A stretch of DNA of 64,000 bases, taken from assembly GCA_036365145.1 (NCBI GenBank), contig JAEOAD010000040.1:9506501-9570500 (forward strand). Reading direction: 5' to 3'. Origin of the DNA: Orientallactaga sibirica. Its lineage: Eukaryota; Chordata; Mammalia; Rodentia; Dipodidae. A program made the position numbers and the translations under genes. The notes beneath the pieces were generated by a model. That model had not been told where the DNA came from. It made no database searches and saw only the letters and a program-made list of their open reading frames with translations. Positions 33,325 through 44,383 of the stretch are shown in pieces; the stretch's first letter is position 1; the number at the start of each line of letters is the position of its first letter.

Positions 33325-33530
33325 TTTTTCCTATGAGAGAGAGATAGAATTGGTGTGCCAGGGCCTCCTACTACTGCAATTGAACTCTAGATGTGTGTGC
33401 CTCCTTGTGTGTATGTGCGACCTTATGCTTGCATCACCTTGTGTGTCTGGCTTACTTGGGATCTGGATAGTTGAACATTGATCCTTAGGCTTTATAAAGT
33501 GCCTTAATTGTTAAGCCATATCTCCAGCCC
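33325..33530 (-). mobile_element. DIP-type SINE, intermediate-length form, interrupted by B1
   Basis: Complement of DIP with the GTGTGTATGTGCGACCTTAT block. TTATTTCACTT at 33131-33141, before the B1, pairs with TATTTCACTTT at 33533-33543, so the DIP was in place first. Confidence 0.9.
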
Positions 33531-33546
33531 TATATTTCACTTTTTA

Positions 33547-33748
33547 AATGTTTATTTATTTGCAAGGAGAGAGAGAGAGAGAGAGAGAGGGAAAGAATGG
33601 GTCCTCCGGGGGCTCCAGCCACTGCAAACAAACTCCAGCTACATGTGCCACTTTGTGTACTTGGGTTTACATGGGCACTGGGGAACTGAACCTGGATCCT
33701 TAGGTTTGCAGGCAAATGCCTTAACTGCTGAGCCATCTCTCTAGCCCC
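33547..33748 (-). mobile_element. DIP-type SINE, short form
   Basis: Complement of DIP with a (GA)n run (33566-33589). It directly follows the previous DIP; TTTATCACTTTG after it resembles the shared target site. Confidence 0.92.
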
Positions 33749-33749
33749 A

Positions 33750-34262
33750 TTTATCACTTTGTTATACACACATCAACACCTTTTTTACTAATACATAAAC
33801 TGGTAACAGTGCCCATAAATAAGGAAAGGCAATTAGCTCCTGTGCAAATGGAAACCTACTTGATGTCTTCCATCAGAAAACACCCTGCAATTTTAATGGT
33901 TACTGCGCATAAAATCTTTGGGATCTTTTTAGTTCACTCAATTAGTGCTGGTTGAACCATTTCATGTTTGGCCATCTATCCACCAAATGATAAATTAAAA
34001 GATATCTCAACATATCCATTTGTAAAATATAGGTGGGCAGGCCAGATAAACACAAGTAGAGCTGTCCTTTGCTAACAGGGAAAATGAACATTCTCATATA
34101 GTGATAAGGACACTTGATTATAAATTCCATTGCCTCTGGGCACCTTTTAATAAAATATTTGGAGGATCCTCAATGTGTGGGTCTTTCCCCTAAATATATG
34201 ACTTTGGGGCCTCATGGAGTTACTTTAGCGATGACATCATAGGCCTCGGATAGGCAAGTGCA
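33750..34262. other. Unassigned sequence
   Basis: No feature recognised. Confidence 0.35.
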
Positions 34263-34266
34263 GTTG

Positions 34267-34492
34267 TGGGATGGAGAGATGACTCAGCAGTTAAGGCACG
34301 TGTCTGCAAAGCCTAATGAACTGAGTTTGACTCCCTAGTACCCACCTAGAGACAGATGCAGAAACTGGTGTATGTATCTAATGTTTGTTTGCAGTGGCTA
34401 GAGATCCTGGCTCATACACTCTCTCTGTCTATCTCTCTTCTATCTTTCTGCTTGCAAATTAGTAAGTAAAAAATAAAATAAAATAAATAACT
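34267..34492 (+). mobile_element. DIP-type SINE, diverged
   Basis: GGGATGGAGAGATGACTCAG head, AATGTTTGTTTGCAGTGGCT body, CT-rich end and AAATA tail. Confidence 0.92.
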
Positions 34493-36069
34493 TTTTGCAA
34501 TCTTGGAAATGAGATATTTTATTTTTCCTCACCAACTTCACTCCCTCCATGATCTCATGCATTATAATTATTTTAGATAATTTTCCAGCCTGGTTGATGT
34601 CTTTAAGATCTCATGTTTTCCCTACCTCAGACATGCATTCTTCCAGTCCTTCCTGAGTTTCTCCACAGGGGCAGTTCAAGTTCAATATGCTCATTTCTTA
34701 GTAAATAGTCTTGTGATCCACTCACTTTTATATACCAAACGCTCTCATAAATCATGTTCACAACCCAAGTTTATTGTTCACCTGACACTTCACCACCATT
34801 TCCACTGCCATCGCCTGATACAGCGCAGGATGTTTGCTTGGTCTTATAGTTTCCATGTCAAAGCTTCCTAGCTAGCCGCTCATCTTCTGAGCCAGAAGTA
34901 TAAAAACGCATCCTGGGATCACTTGTGGTAAAGCTGTTTGTGAAATGAAGCAAGTTCCCCTACTCAAAAAACACCATCTTCTCATTACTGTTTAACATTT
35001 GAACTCCCAGCCATCACCTGCAGGAGAGCATCTCCACTTCCGGCCTTTTGGCCTTTGTCCTCTAATGGACGCCATCTTGCTCAGTCACACTGGCTGGCTC
35101 TCCACTGGACACTTCATGATGCTGTAAGACCATAGTTGCTTTTTTGATTTTTCTGTCCTCAGAGGGGAAACGATTTTATTCTTTCTTCATATTTTTCAAG
35201 TTGTTCCTTAAGCCTTACCTGCTATGAATTAAATTGTTTTACTTCTATTCATTACACCTCTCTCCAAGAAATGTTATATATTATTTACGTATTTAGTTTT
35301 TCTCTCACTACATAATGCTAGACTGTGATCTATTTTTGATGACATATACAAATTCTGCATATTAATGGGTTCCCTGCCACTATACCAATATGCCAATGCA
35401 CCAATAAATTTATGGTCCCTCAGATTCTTGCCTCATGAATTTAAAGAATTAAAATCCACAGACCAGAGGATGAGACTTAAAAGACTTTACCAGAACAAGA
35501 GTAGAAAAGAGAAGAAAAATACAGAGAGCTCCTGCCATGTGGAAGGCAGGAGGGAGTAGGTAGTCCACACTGCAGTAGGGAATTCCGCCCCCATCTCAGT
35601 CCAGAAGGGCCCACCTGGGGGGTTACCAGATCAGGGACCTGGAAGTTCAGGAGAGGTAAAAGGCCAAAAGAGAGTTTGTTCACTCGGTAAAAATCTATTT
35701 ATAATCTCACTGTGATGAGTTTACTGTCAGGCTCAGGTGAGTCTGAGAGCGAGCTGACTGGCCTGGGCTCTGGGGCTGGCTCAGGAAGAGGTCAGCCATG
35801 ACTCCAAGTTCTGGGGCTGAGCTGAACCAGCCTCAATGCCAGGAACAGATTTAAACCTTAATTCCGGAAAAAGGAACTCTTTCTCAGGGCGGGACCATGT
35901 TGTTTATGGAGAAACAGTTATAGGTAACTTCTCTAATCAAGAGATAAGAAGAGAGATCCTTCTTCGATCTTTAGTAAAGCTGAGACTGCAAGGGAATGCT
36001 CAAGAACTTTACTGCTTTCTCTCTCTCTCTTTTTTTTTTTTTTTTTACTTTTGGGGCCCAGTTACCCTA
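34493..36069. other. Unassigned sequence with a GC-richer block
   Basis: 35540-35980 is GC-richer and includes near-repeated wording (GGCTCTGGGGCTGGCTCAGG and GTTCTGGGGCTGAGCTGAAC). It could be an old LTR or L1 5' piece, but I see no decisive signal. Confidence 0.3.
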
Positions 36070-36079
36070 AACTGCTGAG

Positions 36080-36600
36080 CTCAGCAAGGGGTTTCAACAT
36101 GCCATGCTGATATATGTATGCAATGTACTTTGATTACATTCACCCTTCTCTTACTCCTTCCTATTCTCACCATTTCATCTTCTTTCTTTTTCTATTATTT
36201 ATTTTTATTTATTTATTTGAGAGAAATACAGAAACAGGCAGGTAGAGAGAGAGAGATTGAGAGAGAGAGAATGGGTGCTCTGGGGCCTCCAGCCACTGCA
36301 AATGAACTCCAGATGCATGTGCCTGCTTGTACATCTGGCTAATGTGGGTTTTGGGAGTTGAACCTCGGTCCTTTGGCTTTGCAGGCAAGCGCTTTAACTG
36401 CTAAGCCATCTCTTCAGCCCTCATCTTCCTCTTTCATATTTTGATAGTAACCATTTAATTCTTGTCTTTATGCTTCACAAGCTTCTACACAGCAAAGAGA
36501 TATGTGATAACTGTTTGTGTGGGATGTCTTCTTTCACTTGACATTATGACCACCAGTTCCAACCACTGGGTGTGTACCTCTTAGCCAGAAGCTCATGCGT
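36080..36600 (-). mobile_element. L1 LINE 3' fragment, split by a DIP
   Basis: GCAATGTACTTTGATTACAT followed by a pyrimidine-rich stretch is the complement of a rodent L1 3' untranslated region. After the DIP, CTTTCACTTGACATTATGAC and CACCAGTTCCAACCACTGG are the complement of wording near the end of the L1 unit. Confidence 0.55.
36189..36420 (-). mobile_element. DIP-type SINE inserted in L1
   Basis: Complement of DIP. TCATCTTCTTTCT before (36176) and TCATCTTCCTCTTTC after (36421) are the target-site copies. Confidence 0.94.
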
Positions 36601-36739
36601 ACTCAGTATTTTAATTTTATCTCTAAACCCAGGATCAATTCAAGTACTTTTCTGAGTGTCCTAGCAATGCATTCACCTATAGTTCTCTCAGAACACCATG
36701 TAGAAGGAAAATAGGATATTGGTGTGTGGAGGTGAGCTT

Positions 36740-37075
36740 CACGTTGGTGGTAGACCACAGTGGACCAAGAGCATCTTGTGCGGGGAAAGGGTTTGTTATG
36801 GATTATGGACATGAGGGGAAGCTCTGTGATGGCAGGGAAAATGATGGCATGAGCACAGGGCGGACATCACCTCCTGACCAACATCAAGTGGACAATAGTA
36901 GCATGAGAGTGTGCCAAACACTAGCAAGGGGACATTGGCTATAACACCCAGGACCCATCCCCAACAATATACTGCCACCAGGAGGATCTAATTCCCAAAT
37001 TACCACCAGCTGGGGATTAACATTCAGACCACATAACTTTATGGGGGACACCAGAATCAAGTCACCACATTGTAT
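36740..37075 (+). mobile_element. Rodent hAT-like repeat, copy of 30292
   Basis: GGGGAAGCTCTGTGATGGCA, GTGTGCCAAACACTAGCAAG and TAATTCCCAAATTACCACCA match the copy at 30292-30618 in the same order, with scattered substitutions. Confidence 0.65.
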
Positions 37076-37570
37076 TTTAGAGGAAGAAAGTGAGACATAA
37101 AGGATTTAACTTAGTTTTCCAAGTTTCAAAGCAGAACCACATTTCTGCCAAAGGTGCAGAGCCCCGAAGTCTGTTCCCACCAGCACTTTCATAACACTTT
37201 TCTCCTGTGTGGGCCTCAGGCCCTCCCTCCAAGCAGCAAACAATACTAGGTTATAGGAGAAGTCGAAGGAGAATCAGGTCCCTGGTGCATCTCAGTGAAG
37301 CCTTGTCAAAGGGTTGGCCAAAAGTCTTAGACTTTCTTCCTACATAGTCACTTTCATGATCCCACCAAGACCCACTCTGAGTTTGAACTCATACTCTAGC
37401 GCCTTTGATCACATGGAACTTAAGTCACAGACTCAAGCTATCATAATTATTCAAAACCCAAGCCTAAAGCTTGTCAGTTTAGCAGACAGTGGCGTTTGTA
37501 AAACATGGAGTTGTGTATTATTCTCTTTTCTTAGTCTTTATTTGCACAGTGTTAGTTCTCCCTCCTGTTT
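37076..37570. other. Unassigned sequence
   Basis: No feature recognised. Confidence 0.3.
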
Positions 37571-37574
37571 GTAC

Positions 37575-37725
37575 ATTTGAATCACTCAGGGAGCCTTTAA
37601 AAATACTTGGACCTAACACATAACAATTAAATAAAAATCTCTGAGGATGGAGCCATGGCAACTCTATTTTTTAGAGTTCCCCGGACAATTGTAATGAGCA
37701 GCTAGAGTGGGAACGATTGCCATAG
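37575..37725. mobile_element. hAT-Charlie type mammalian DNA transposon fragment
   Basis: TGAATCACTCAGGGAGCCTT, a 'taaaaatactt' word and AATCTCTGAGGATGGAGCC, ending in 'gagttccccggacaattgtaatgagcagc', follow the pattern of MER20/MER58-type elements ('atcacctggggagctttaaaaa... aatctctgggggtgg'). The exact family is uncertain. Confidence 0.45.
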
Positions 37726-37728
37726 ATC

Positions 37729-37922
37729 AGTGGTTCTCAGACGCTAGCATATATCTGTATTGTCAGGAGGGCTTATTAGACACAAGCTGTTTGGCCCCAC
37801 CCCAAGAACTTCTGACTCAGTAGGTCTGGCCTGGAGCTGAAAACTTTCCTTGTCTCACAAATTCCCAGGGGGTGGTGGTCCCGCTGCTGTCAAAGCGTGC
37901 TTTGAGATTAATAACCTCAGAG
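37729..37922 (+). mobile_element. MER5A, mammalian hAT-Charlie element
   Basis: AGTGGTTCTCAGACGCTAGC start, then GAGGGCTTATTAGACACAAG, GGCCCCACCCCAAGAACTTC and TGACTCAGTAGGTCTGGCCT, ending in AGCGTGCTTTGAGA. This is the MER5A order throughout. The family moved before the placental radiation. Confidence 0.85.
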
Positions 37923-38925
37923 CCAAGTTTGATGCATTTAAAATACCTCACAGCAGTTACGGGGGGAGGGGTATCCAATGCATGCTGGTATAGTGATATT
38001 TCCTACCAGGATCTCTAAGTTTCCAGGTTTCATAGTGTCATATCCTAGGTAGCAAGATTCAAGAGGTAATGTAAGGATTTCTTAAGAAAATATATTAAAA
38101 AAAAATCTCACCTTAGTTGATATTTGTTTTGTTTCCAATCAATATTGCTGACTAATACTCAGTAATATCTTTGATGCATGCACCTGCAAGTTTTGGCTAA
38201 GATGGATAGACTTCAGGTTGAACGTTTTCCACTGACTTGTTTAAATAACAGTAATTATTTTGTTAGTTTATGAATCACACTAGTCACAGTTTTTTGATGA
38301 ATATGTTTTTGGGCTCAATTCTTCTCCACAGACAGCCATCTTTTGTATGAATGAGGATAATCAGGTGGTCTTATGGGACTGTTAGTCAGAGCCATTCTCC
38401 ATCATTTACCTCTTAAATACATCAGCCGTCTTATCTGGATGATAATTTCTCCATTTCAAAGACTAATACATAATTTCTTCTGTACTTCTACTTTGAGGGC
38501 TACTTCCATTGTTGTCTAGAAAGGAGGGGTTTAAATACTGTGATGTCAACACCCCCCAACAGGATTTTTGAAATTTCCTAACATTTGCAAGTTCAATATT
38601 GCACAGCATATTTTATAAGCTTAGCAAAGGTACAGTGCATGTTGCTTTCTGAGAATAACACTCAGCCACTCGTAAATAATTGGCCCTGGAAGGAGCTAGA
38701 TCATCACGCGTCTAACAATGGTAGAGTATGAGGTATACGTGTGAAGGCCAACAGGGTAAGCTGTGGAGACGAAGCTCAATGAAGGTGTGCTGCCGGTATG
38801 ATTACTCCTGACAGAATGAAGATATTCTAAGGAAATATTTGTGCCATCCCTTTGTCTATCAGAGTATTGAAACAATTGTCCACAAGGAATTGGAATTTCT
38901 TCGGTAATGTCATTCCAAACATAAA
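37923..38925. other. Unassigned sequence
   Basis: Mostly AT-rich; no feature recognised. Confidence 0.35.
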
Positions 38926-38934
38926 AAAAAAAAA

Positions 38935-39330
38935 AGGACTTAAGCCCAGTGCCAACCAGGGGAGGATTTTCTCTCCTAGAAACTCCATATGGGTCTTACA
39001 ATTTGCCAGGCCATTGGCAGGAGAGATTCAAGCTGAGACCATGGTGATGACCAGGACCCCACCTTGACTAAGACTGCTGTGTTATGCATACCTCCAGCCC
39101 TTCATTTAAAGCGAAACCTCCCGTCTGGACACGAAAGATGGACGTGGGATGATTGACTATCTCTGTGTCTACTCATCTTCCCAATGTGCCTACATGGGAT
39201 AAATCTTCTTTCTCTGCTTTTCACTCGCTATAAACAGGTCTCTTAGCCTGCTAAGGATGGATCTCTGAGCTTAGTTTGTTAGGGATGCTAGGGGACAGGC
39301 CCTGACCCTAGAAACTGCAGTGAAAGCAGG
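38935..39330 (+). mobile_element. Possible solo LTR or LTR fragment
   Basis: TTCATTTAAAGCGAAACCTC could be a TATA-like region. A GATAAATCTTCTTTCTCTGC word resembles the polyadenylation region of some rodent class I LTRs. No clear ends or target-site duplication were found, and no retroviral gene is present. Confidence 0.3.
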
Positions 39331-39845
39331 AATGGCAGACTTGAACGTTACAATGGGTATGAGAGGAAGTACGTACAAAGATGATTACTGGATCCTGCAG
39401 TGAAATGCTAGTGACTGCCAAGTGTAAGCTACTTCATTTAGCTAAATAACTGCTTTGACTGATTTCATGTGCCTTAACAAGGCACAAAGAGTGAGCTGCT
39501 TTTCTTTTTGGCGGTCTCTGTTTGAAAGGCTGGAGAAGGAGATTGCTTTTCAGAGTCCTAATATAGACAGTGTAAGAAAAACAATAAAAAGAAGGCAGTT
39601 TTCATTCATATTTTTTCCATACCCATATGTATGCATATACCTATATTTGCATGCCTACATTATGTGCAAATAGTCACACGTTCTGTATGTATATGGATAC
39701 ACAAAGGAGTTAGCATGTGCATGTTCATATGAAATGAATCATGCAGTAACTGAGAATGAGTCAGTATGGTGTGGATGCATGTGGAGGGAGAGCATTCTCA
39801 GCTCCAGACCGCAGGCTGCATAAGTAGTCTCAATCCTGCTGGTCA
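39331..39845. other. Unassigned sequence
   Basis: No feature recognised. Confidence 0.3.
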
Positions 39846-39859
39846 GAAGTGGTGGCTTA

Positions 39860-40062
39860 GGACTGGAGAGATGGCTTAGCGGTTAAGGTGTTTGCCTGCA
39901 AAGCCTAAGGATCCAGGTTTAATTCCATAGTACCCACATAAGCCAGATGTGCAAAGTGGCACATGCATCTAGAGTTTGTTTGCAGTTGCTAGAGGCCCTG
40001 CTGTGCCCATTCTCTCTCTCTCACTCACTCAAATAAATAAAACTTAAAAAATTAGAAATAAA
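39860..40062 (+). mobile_element. DIP-type SINE, short form
   Basis: GACTGGAGAGATGGCTTAGC head, usual body, A-rich tail. AGTGGTGGCTTA at 39848-39859 and again at 40063-40074. Confidence 0.95.
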
Positions 40063-40076
40063 AGTGGTGGCTTAAG

Positions 40077-40252
40077 ATGCAAAGTGAAGCAAGGGCACAA
40101 TGCCATACTTGACCACAAGGGGGCACACACATCTGGATTTTGTTCACAGCAGCTGAGAGACTGCTGGCATGCCCATCTCTATCTGTCTCCCTCTTCGTCT
40201 CTGTCTGTCTCTCTCTTTGTCTCTCTCCAAAAATAAATAAAAATTTTTTAAA
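40077..40252 (+). mobile_element. DIP-type SINE, long subfamily, 5'-truncated
   Basis: Starts inside the element at ATGCAAAGTGAAGCAAGGGC. It carries the long-form block and CAGCAGCTGAGAGACTGCTG. The following AGTGGTGTCTTAA (40253-40265) is a third copy of the same target site. Confidence 0.93.
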
Positions 40253-40265
40253 AAGTGGTGTCTTA

Positions 40266-41285
40266 AACTTGTGGGTAATACTGTGGACTAGATATTGCCA
40301 CTGTGTGACCTGGTTAAGAAGATTAGTTTAAGAAGGAATAGATTCTATTTCAAACACAGAAAGATGAGCTTCATAAATCACAAAGGCAGTGATGTAATGT
40401 TAAATGTGTAGAAAGAGGACAGACAGCATCCTGATAGAAAGCCCAGCCCAGCCCAGCCCAGCCCAGCTCCAGGCTTGCAGCTCCCAGGTGTGGGGAGGGG
40501 AAGCAGATGTCTCATTCAATGGTAAGCTAGACAGCTCTGATGAAAAGATGCAAGCAGTCCTACCCTCAGAACCAACTCACATACCTCAATCGCAGCTGCA
40601 GGTTTTGGGGAGACAGTGATTCATCTGGTAAATGGACTGTGGTGTAAAGAAACCACATTTGGCCATTCTATTTGACTTGGAAGACTATAGCCTGGCACCA
40701 TCTTGAGAGTGAAGCTCTCCTTTAAAATTAACCTACCCTGGGAAGTGTAAGTCAGGGACTTGGAAATAAACCTGCTGCAGGCCCAGAGTGAGAGAGTTCT
40801 GGGAAGCAGTTGTATAGAGCAGGAGGGCTGGATGCTAACAAGCTGGAAAATGGCTCAGGCAGTGAAATGCAGAGAAATGTCACCCCATCCTTGGCAGATG
40901 AGAGCATGCCTAATCAACTGAGAATACTACTAGAGTTTGAGAGCTCTGAACCTGTGCTCAGGGGGCGGATCAACTTTTGAAGCCATCTAATCTGTTCACT
41001 GCCATACAGCCTGAGAAATCTGAAGTGCGTAATACTTAAGGGGACCTGAACGTTTAAAGACAGGTACTCAGACCACAGATCTGAGTACTCTGATGGCTTC
41101 CTATACTCTCAACAAAAGTGGGAGATACTCGCTAGCCACCCCCACGGAGATGATCTGGAAGATTTCTGGTGAATGGGAAAACTGACCCAGCCTACACACT
41201 GCAAAGTTGAGTGTGACAAAGGCAGACTTTTGGTATACAAAGAAGGGAAGTTACTAAGGTGAAGATAGCTGCAATATAGCTCAAC
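40266..41285. other. Unassigned sequence with a short (GCCCA)n
   Basis: A five-unit GCCCA tract lies at 40441-40467. No gene recognised. Confidence 0.4.

Positions 41286-41286
<1 letters not shown>

Positions 41287-41318
<32 letters not shown>
41287..41318. repeat. (GT)n microsatellite
   Basis: Uninterrupted GT run. Confidence 0.97.
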
Positions 41319-41320
<2 letters not shown>

Positions 41321-41445
41321 GTGTGAGAGATAAGAAAAGGGATTGAGAAAAGGAAGAAAAGAGCTTACAGAGGGGCTTAAAGTAATTGAATACATGCTAA
41401 AAATATAGAAGAAAAAGAGAATACTATAGTGTTTGTTAACATTAA

Positions 41446-41640
41446 AAATTATTTATTTATTAGAGACAGAGAAAGGGAAAGAGAGAGAGAGCGAGAGAGC
41501 CTCTAGCCACTGCAAACGAACTCCAGACATGTGCGCGACCATGTGCATCTGGCTTACATGGGTACTGAACCAAGCCTTGAACCAGGGTTCTTAAGCTTAA
41601 CAGTCCAGCACTTAACTGCTAAGCCATCTCTCCAGCCCAC
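41446..41640 (-). mobile_element. DIP-type SINE, short form
   Basis: Complement of DIP with (GA)n run and ATTTATTTATT tail. TTGTTAACATT lies at 41433-41443 and 41642-41652. Confidence 0.94.
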
Positions 41641-41652
41641 TTGTTAACATTT

Positions 41653-42374
41653 TTAAAAAGATGGCAACCTTGATCGAGAGAATAGCTGTTTTCCTTTTCA
41701 ATTATTTTCACCGTATGAATTTATTATGTATTCAAAGTAATAAATGAAAAATATTTTGGATCATAAGGAATGTCTGACATTGTGGCTTGACATTGTGACT
41801 TTGAAAGCAGGAATTGAAATTGCATAAGGGTGCATATTTGCTGGACATCACAATTAATATTTACATTAAAAGATAAAAATTCCTACAAAAACTCATTTTA
41901 ACTTTATTTTCTAAATGTCTTCTCAAAATGTATAAATCATAATTGCCTTTTTGTGGTAACTTTAATATGGGCATTACACTGCCTCAGAGAGAAATAGAAA
42001 TTATTAAATTATTTGATTATAATATTTATATATAATGGCTGTTTAAAAAAAATTCAAGCTATGACCATTCAAAGAAGATTTTACAGAGTGTTTTCAATAT
42101 GTGGCTATAGTATTACCTTAGCGTATAGACATTAGACAATAAAATCCTCCTTATGAGCGATCATTTCCTCTGAAGGTAAGCTGAACTATCTCCAAATTTG
42201 AATCAATCAACTTGTTTTTCATTTTTTCAACCTCATTTTTAAGCCCAGCAGTCATCAATCCAATAGATATTAAAACCAGAAGTATCAGAACCAGATTATT
42301 TAAACATTACCAAAAGAAGTGCATTATGTCCCAATATCACTCAAATTGTAAAGTAAGTGTGTCAGTTACAAAAA
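41653..42374. other. Unassigned AT-rich sequence
   Basis: No feature recognised. Confidence 0.35.
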
Positions 42375-42770
42375 GCTATCTGCACTGTGATCTCCCATCC
42401 CTTGAGCTCACCTTGGTCCAGCTTAGCTGAGGCTGATTCCTGAAGTTATCTGCACTGTGATCACCCATCCCCTGAGCCCACCTTGGTCCAGCTCAGCTGA
42501 GGCTGATTCCTGAATTTACCTTCACTGTGATCACCCATCCCCTGAGCTCACTGTGGTCCAGCTCAGCTGAGGCTGATTCCTGAAGCTACCTGCACTGTGA
42601 TCACCCATCCCCTGATCTCACAGTGGTCTGACACACCTGACATTGATTTCTGAAGCTAACTCTACTTAGATAACCCATCCCCTGAGCTCACAGTGGTCCA
42701 TCTCACCGGAAGTTGATGTCTGAAACTAACTGTACTATCATAACCCATCACCTGATCTCACAGCCACCAG
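42375..42770. repeat. 70-bp tandem array, nearly six units
   Basis: The anchor TGCACTGTGA or its variants recurs at 42381, 42451, 42521, 42591, 42661 and 42731, exactly 70 bases apart each time. Within units CCCATCCCCTGAGCTCAC and GAGGCTGATTCCTGAAG are shared. The first three to four units are close to each other and the last two have drifted. There is no size change in any unit. Because 70 is not a multiple of 3, no open frame is kept. Confidence 0.97.
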
Positions 42771-43012
42771 CATGGTTTCTGATGGGACAGTGTCTCTGTG
42801 GCTGAATAAATGGGAGCTGTTGCTCAAGTCTTTCTCTCTCCCAGACACAGTTTCAACAGTGTCATCGATGCCAATTAGGTACAAATTGCATTTGTTGCTG
42901 CAGGCTACAGGGACTACTAGGGTGGTACTTTTCTTGGGAATGATAGGATATTTCACTGCAAACCTGCCTTTTTCTCATTAGATGTAGGAACCTTTCTCCC
43001 CAGTCGTGCCAT

Positions 43013-43343
43013 CTGTGATGTTTAATATTCACTGTTAACTTGACTGAATTTGAAATCACCTGGGAGACAAATTTCCGGGTGTGTCTGCAAGGGTGCTCCG
43101 CAGAGTTTTCACGGAGGACAGGGGACCCGAGCTGATTGTGGATGTCTCCATCCAATGGGTTGGAGTTTCAGGATGAAGATGCAAAGGACAGATTAGAAAC
43201 TCACTGATCATAAGCAACCCTTCTCTCTTCTTCCTTGTCTTCTAAATGTGAGGTGTCCCAGCCACAGACAGCTGCTACTATGAACTCAATCACATCTTCT
43301 GTACCCTGATGGATTACTCCCCTAAACTGTGTGCCACAATATA

Positions 43344-43374
<31 letters not shown>

Positions 43375-43585
43375 GGTTTTTCAAGGTAAGGTAGGGTTTC
43401 GCCCTAGCCCAGGCTGACCTGGAATTTCACTATGTAGGCTCAGGGTGGTCTTGAACTCACAGCAATCCCCCTACCTCTGCTCCCGACTGCTGGGATTAAA
43501 GGTGTGTGCCACCACACCCGGCTATCCTTCCTTGCTTTCATAGGTTTTGTGAGTTATTTTGTCAAAGGAACATGAAAAATAACAC
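43013..43585 (-). mobile_element. Rodent hAT-like repeat (URR1 type), split by a B1
   Basis: CTGTTAACTTGACTGAATTT, GAAATCACCTGGGAGACAAA and a late 'aaactgtgtgccacaatatacc' follow the complement of URR1. The element resumes after the B1 with CCTTCCTTGCTTTCATAGG and TTTTGTCAAAGGAACATG. Confidence 0.7.
43346..43523 (-). mobile_element. B1 SINE inside the hAT-like repeat
   Basis: Complement of B1 with a tail of about 28 T, then TTTTTCAAGGTAAGG, TGCTGGGATTAAAGGTGTG and CACCACACCCGGC. Confidence 0.95.
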
Positions 43586-44135
43586 ATCTATTAACCAAAA
43601 AAAAATTTTTTTTACATATAACCAGACATCTCTAAAGTGGGGAAAGCATCTTATTTGAGAATGACCATTCTTCCACACTTTACTGGTTTTCCAGACAGAA
43701 GAAAAGAGTAAGTAGAGAACTGTCTATTGGCTCTGGAAGTTTCTGCCTAAGAGTGTTTCACAACAATTGTGTTCAGATTTGCTTGACTTAAATAGGGTCT
43801 ATTTTACTCTCTACAACAACAGGAAGTGTGGTTCTGCCATACTGGTTATGAGGAGAATAAACCTACATCAGGAGGTCAGTGTTAGTGACTGTCGTCGCAG
43901 TATTGTACGTTTTATGGGGATGTGACTCTTTCTTCTTCTTTTTTAATCAAATAATCTATCTTGGAGAAATAATCAGTAACTTTAATTATTAATAATTTCA
44001 CTATAAAGGTAAGTATTTGGATATATAATAGATAAAAAGCCTTGAAGAGCTAGTGTTTATACACATATATGATGACAATTTGTACAGGTACACTGCAAGG
44101 TCCTCAGTACATTTTGGGTTGAGAGTTCATCATAA
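43586..44135. other. Unassigned AT-rich sequence
   Basis: No feature recognised. Confidence 0.3.
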
Positions 44136-44147
44136 AATGGACCCCAG

Positions 44148-44326
44148 GCTGGGGAAATGGCTTAGAGGTTAAAGCGTTTGCCCGCAAAGCCTAAGGACCC
44201 TGGTTCAATTCCCCAGGACCCATGTAAGCCAGATGCACAAGGGGGTACATGTGTCTGGAGTTCATTTGCAGTGGCTGGAGGCCCTGGCACACCTAGTCTC
44301 TCTTTCTCTCTGCCTCTTCCTCTCTC

Positions 44327-44366
<40 letters not shown>

Positions 44367-44383
44367 AATATTTTAAAATAAAA
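44148..44383 (+). mobile_element. DIP-type SINE with long AAAT tail
   Basis: AGGCTGGGGAAATGGCTTAG head, usual body and (AAAT)n tail of about eleven units. GGACCCC before and GGGACCCC after. Confidence 0.94.
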
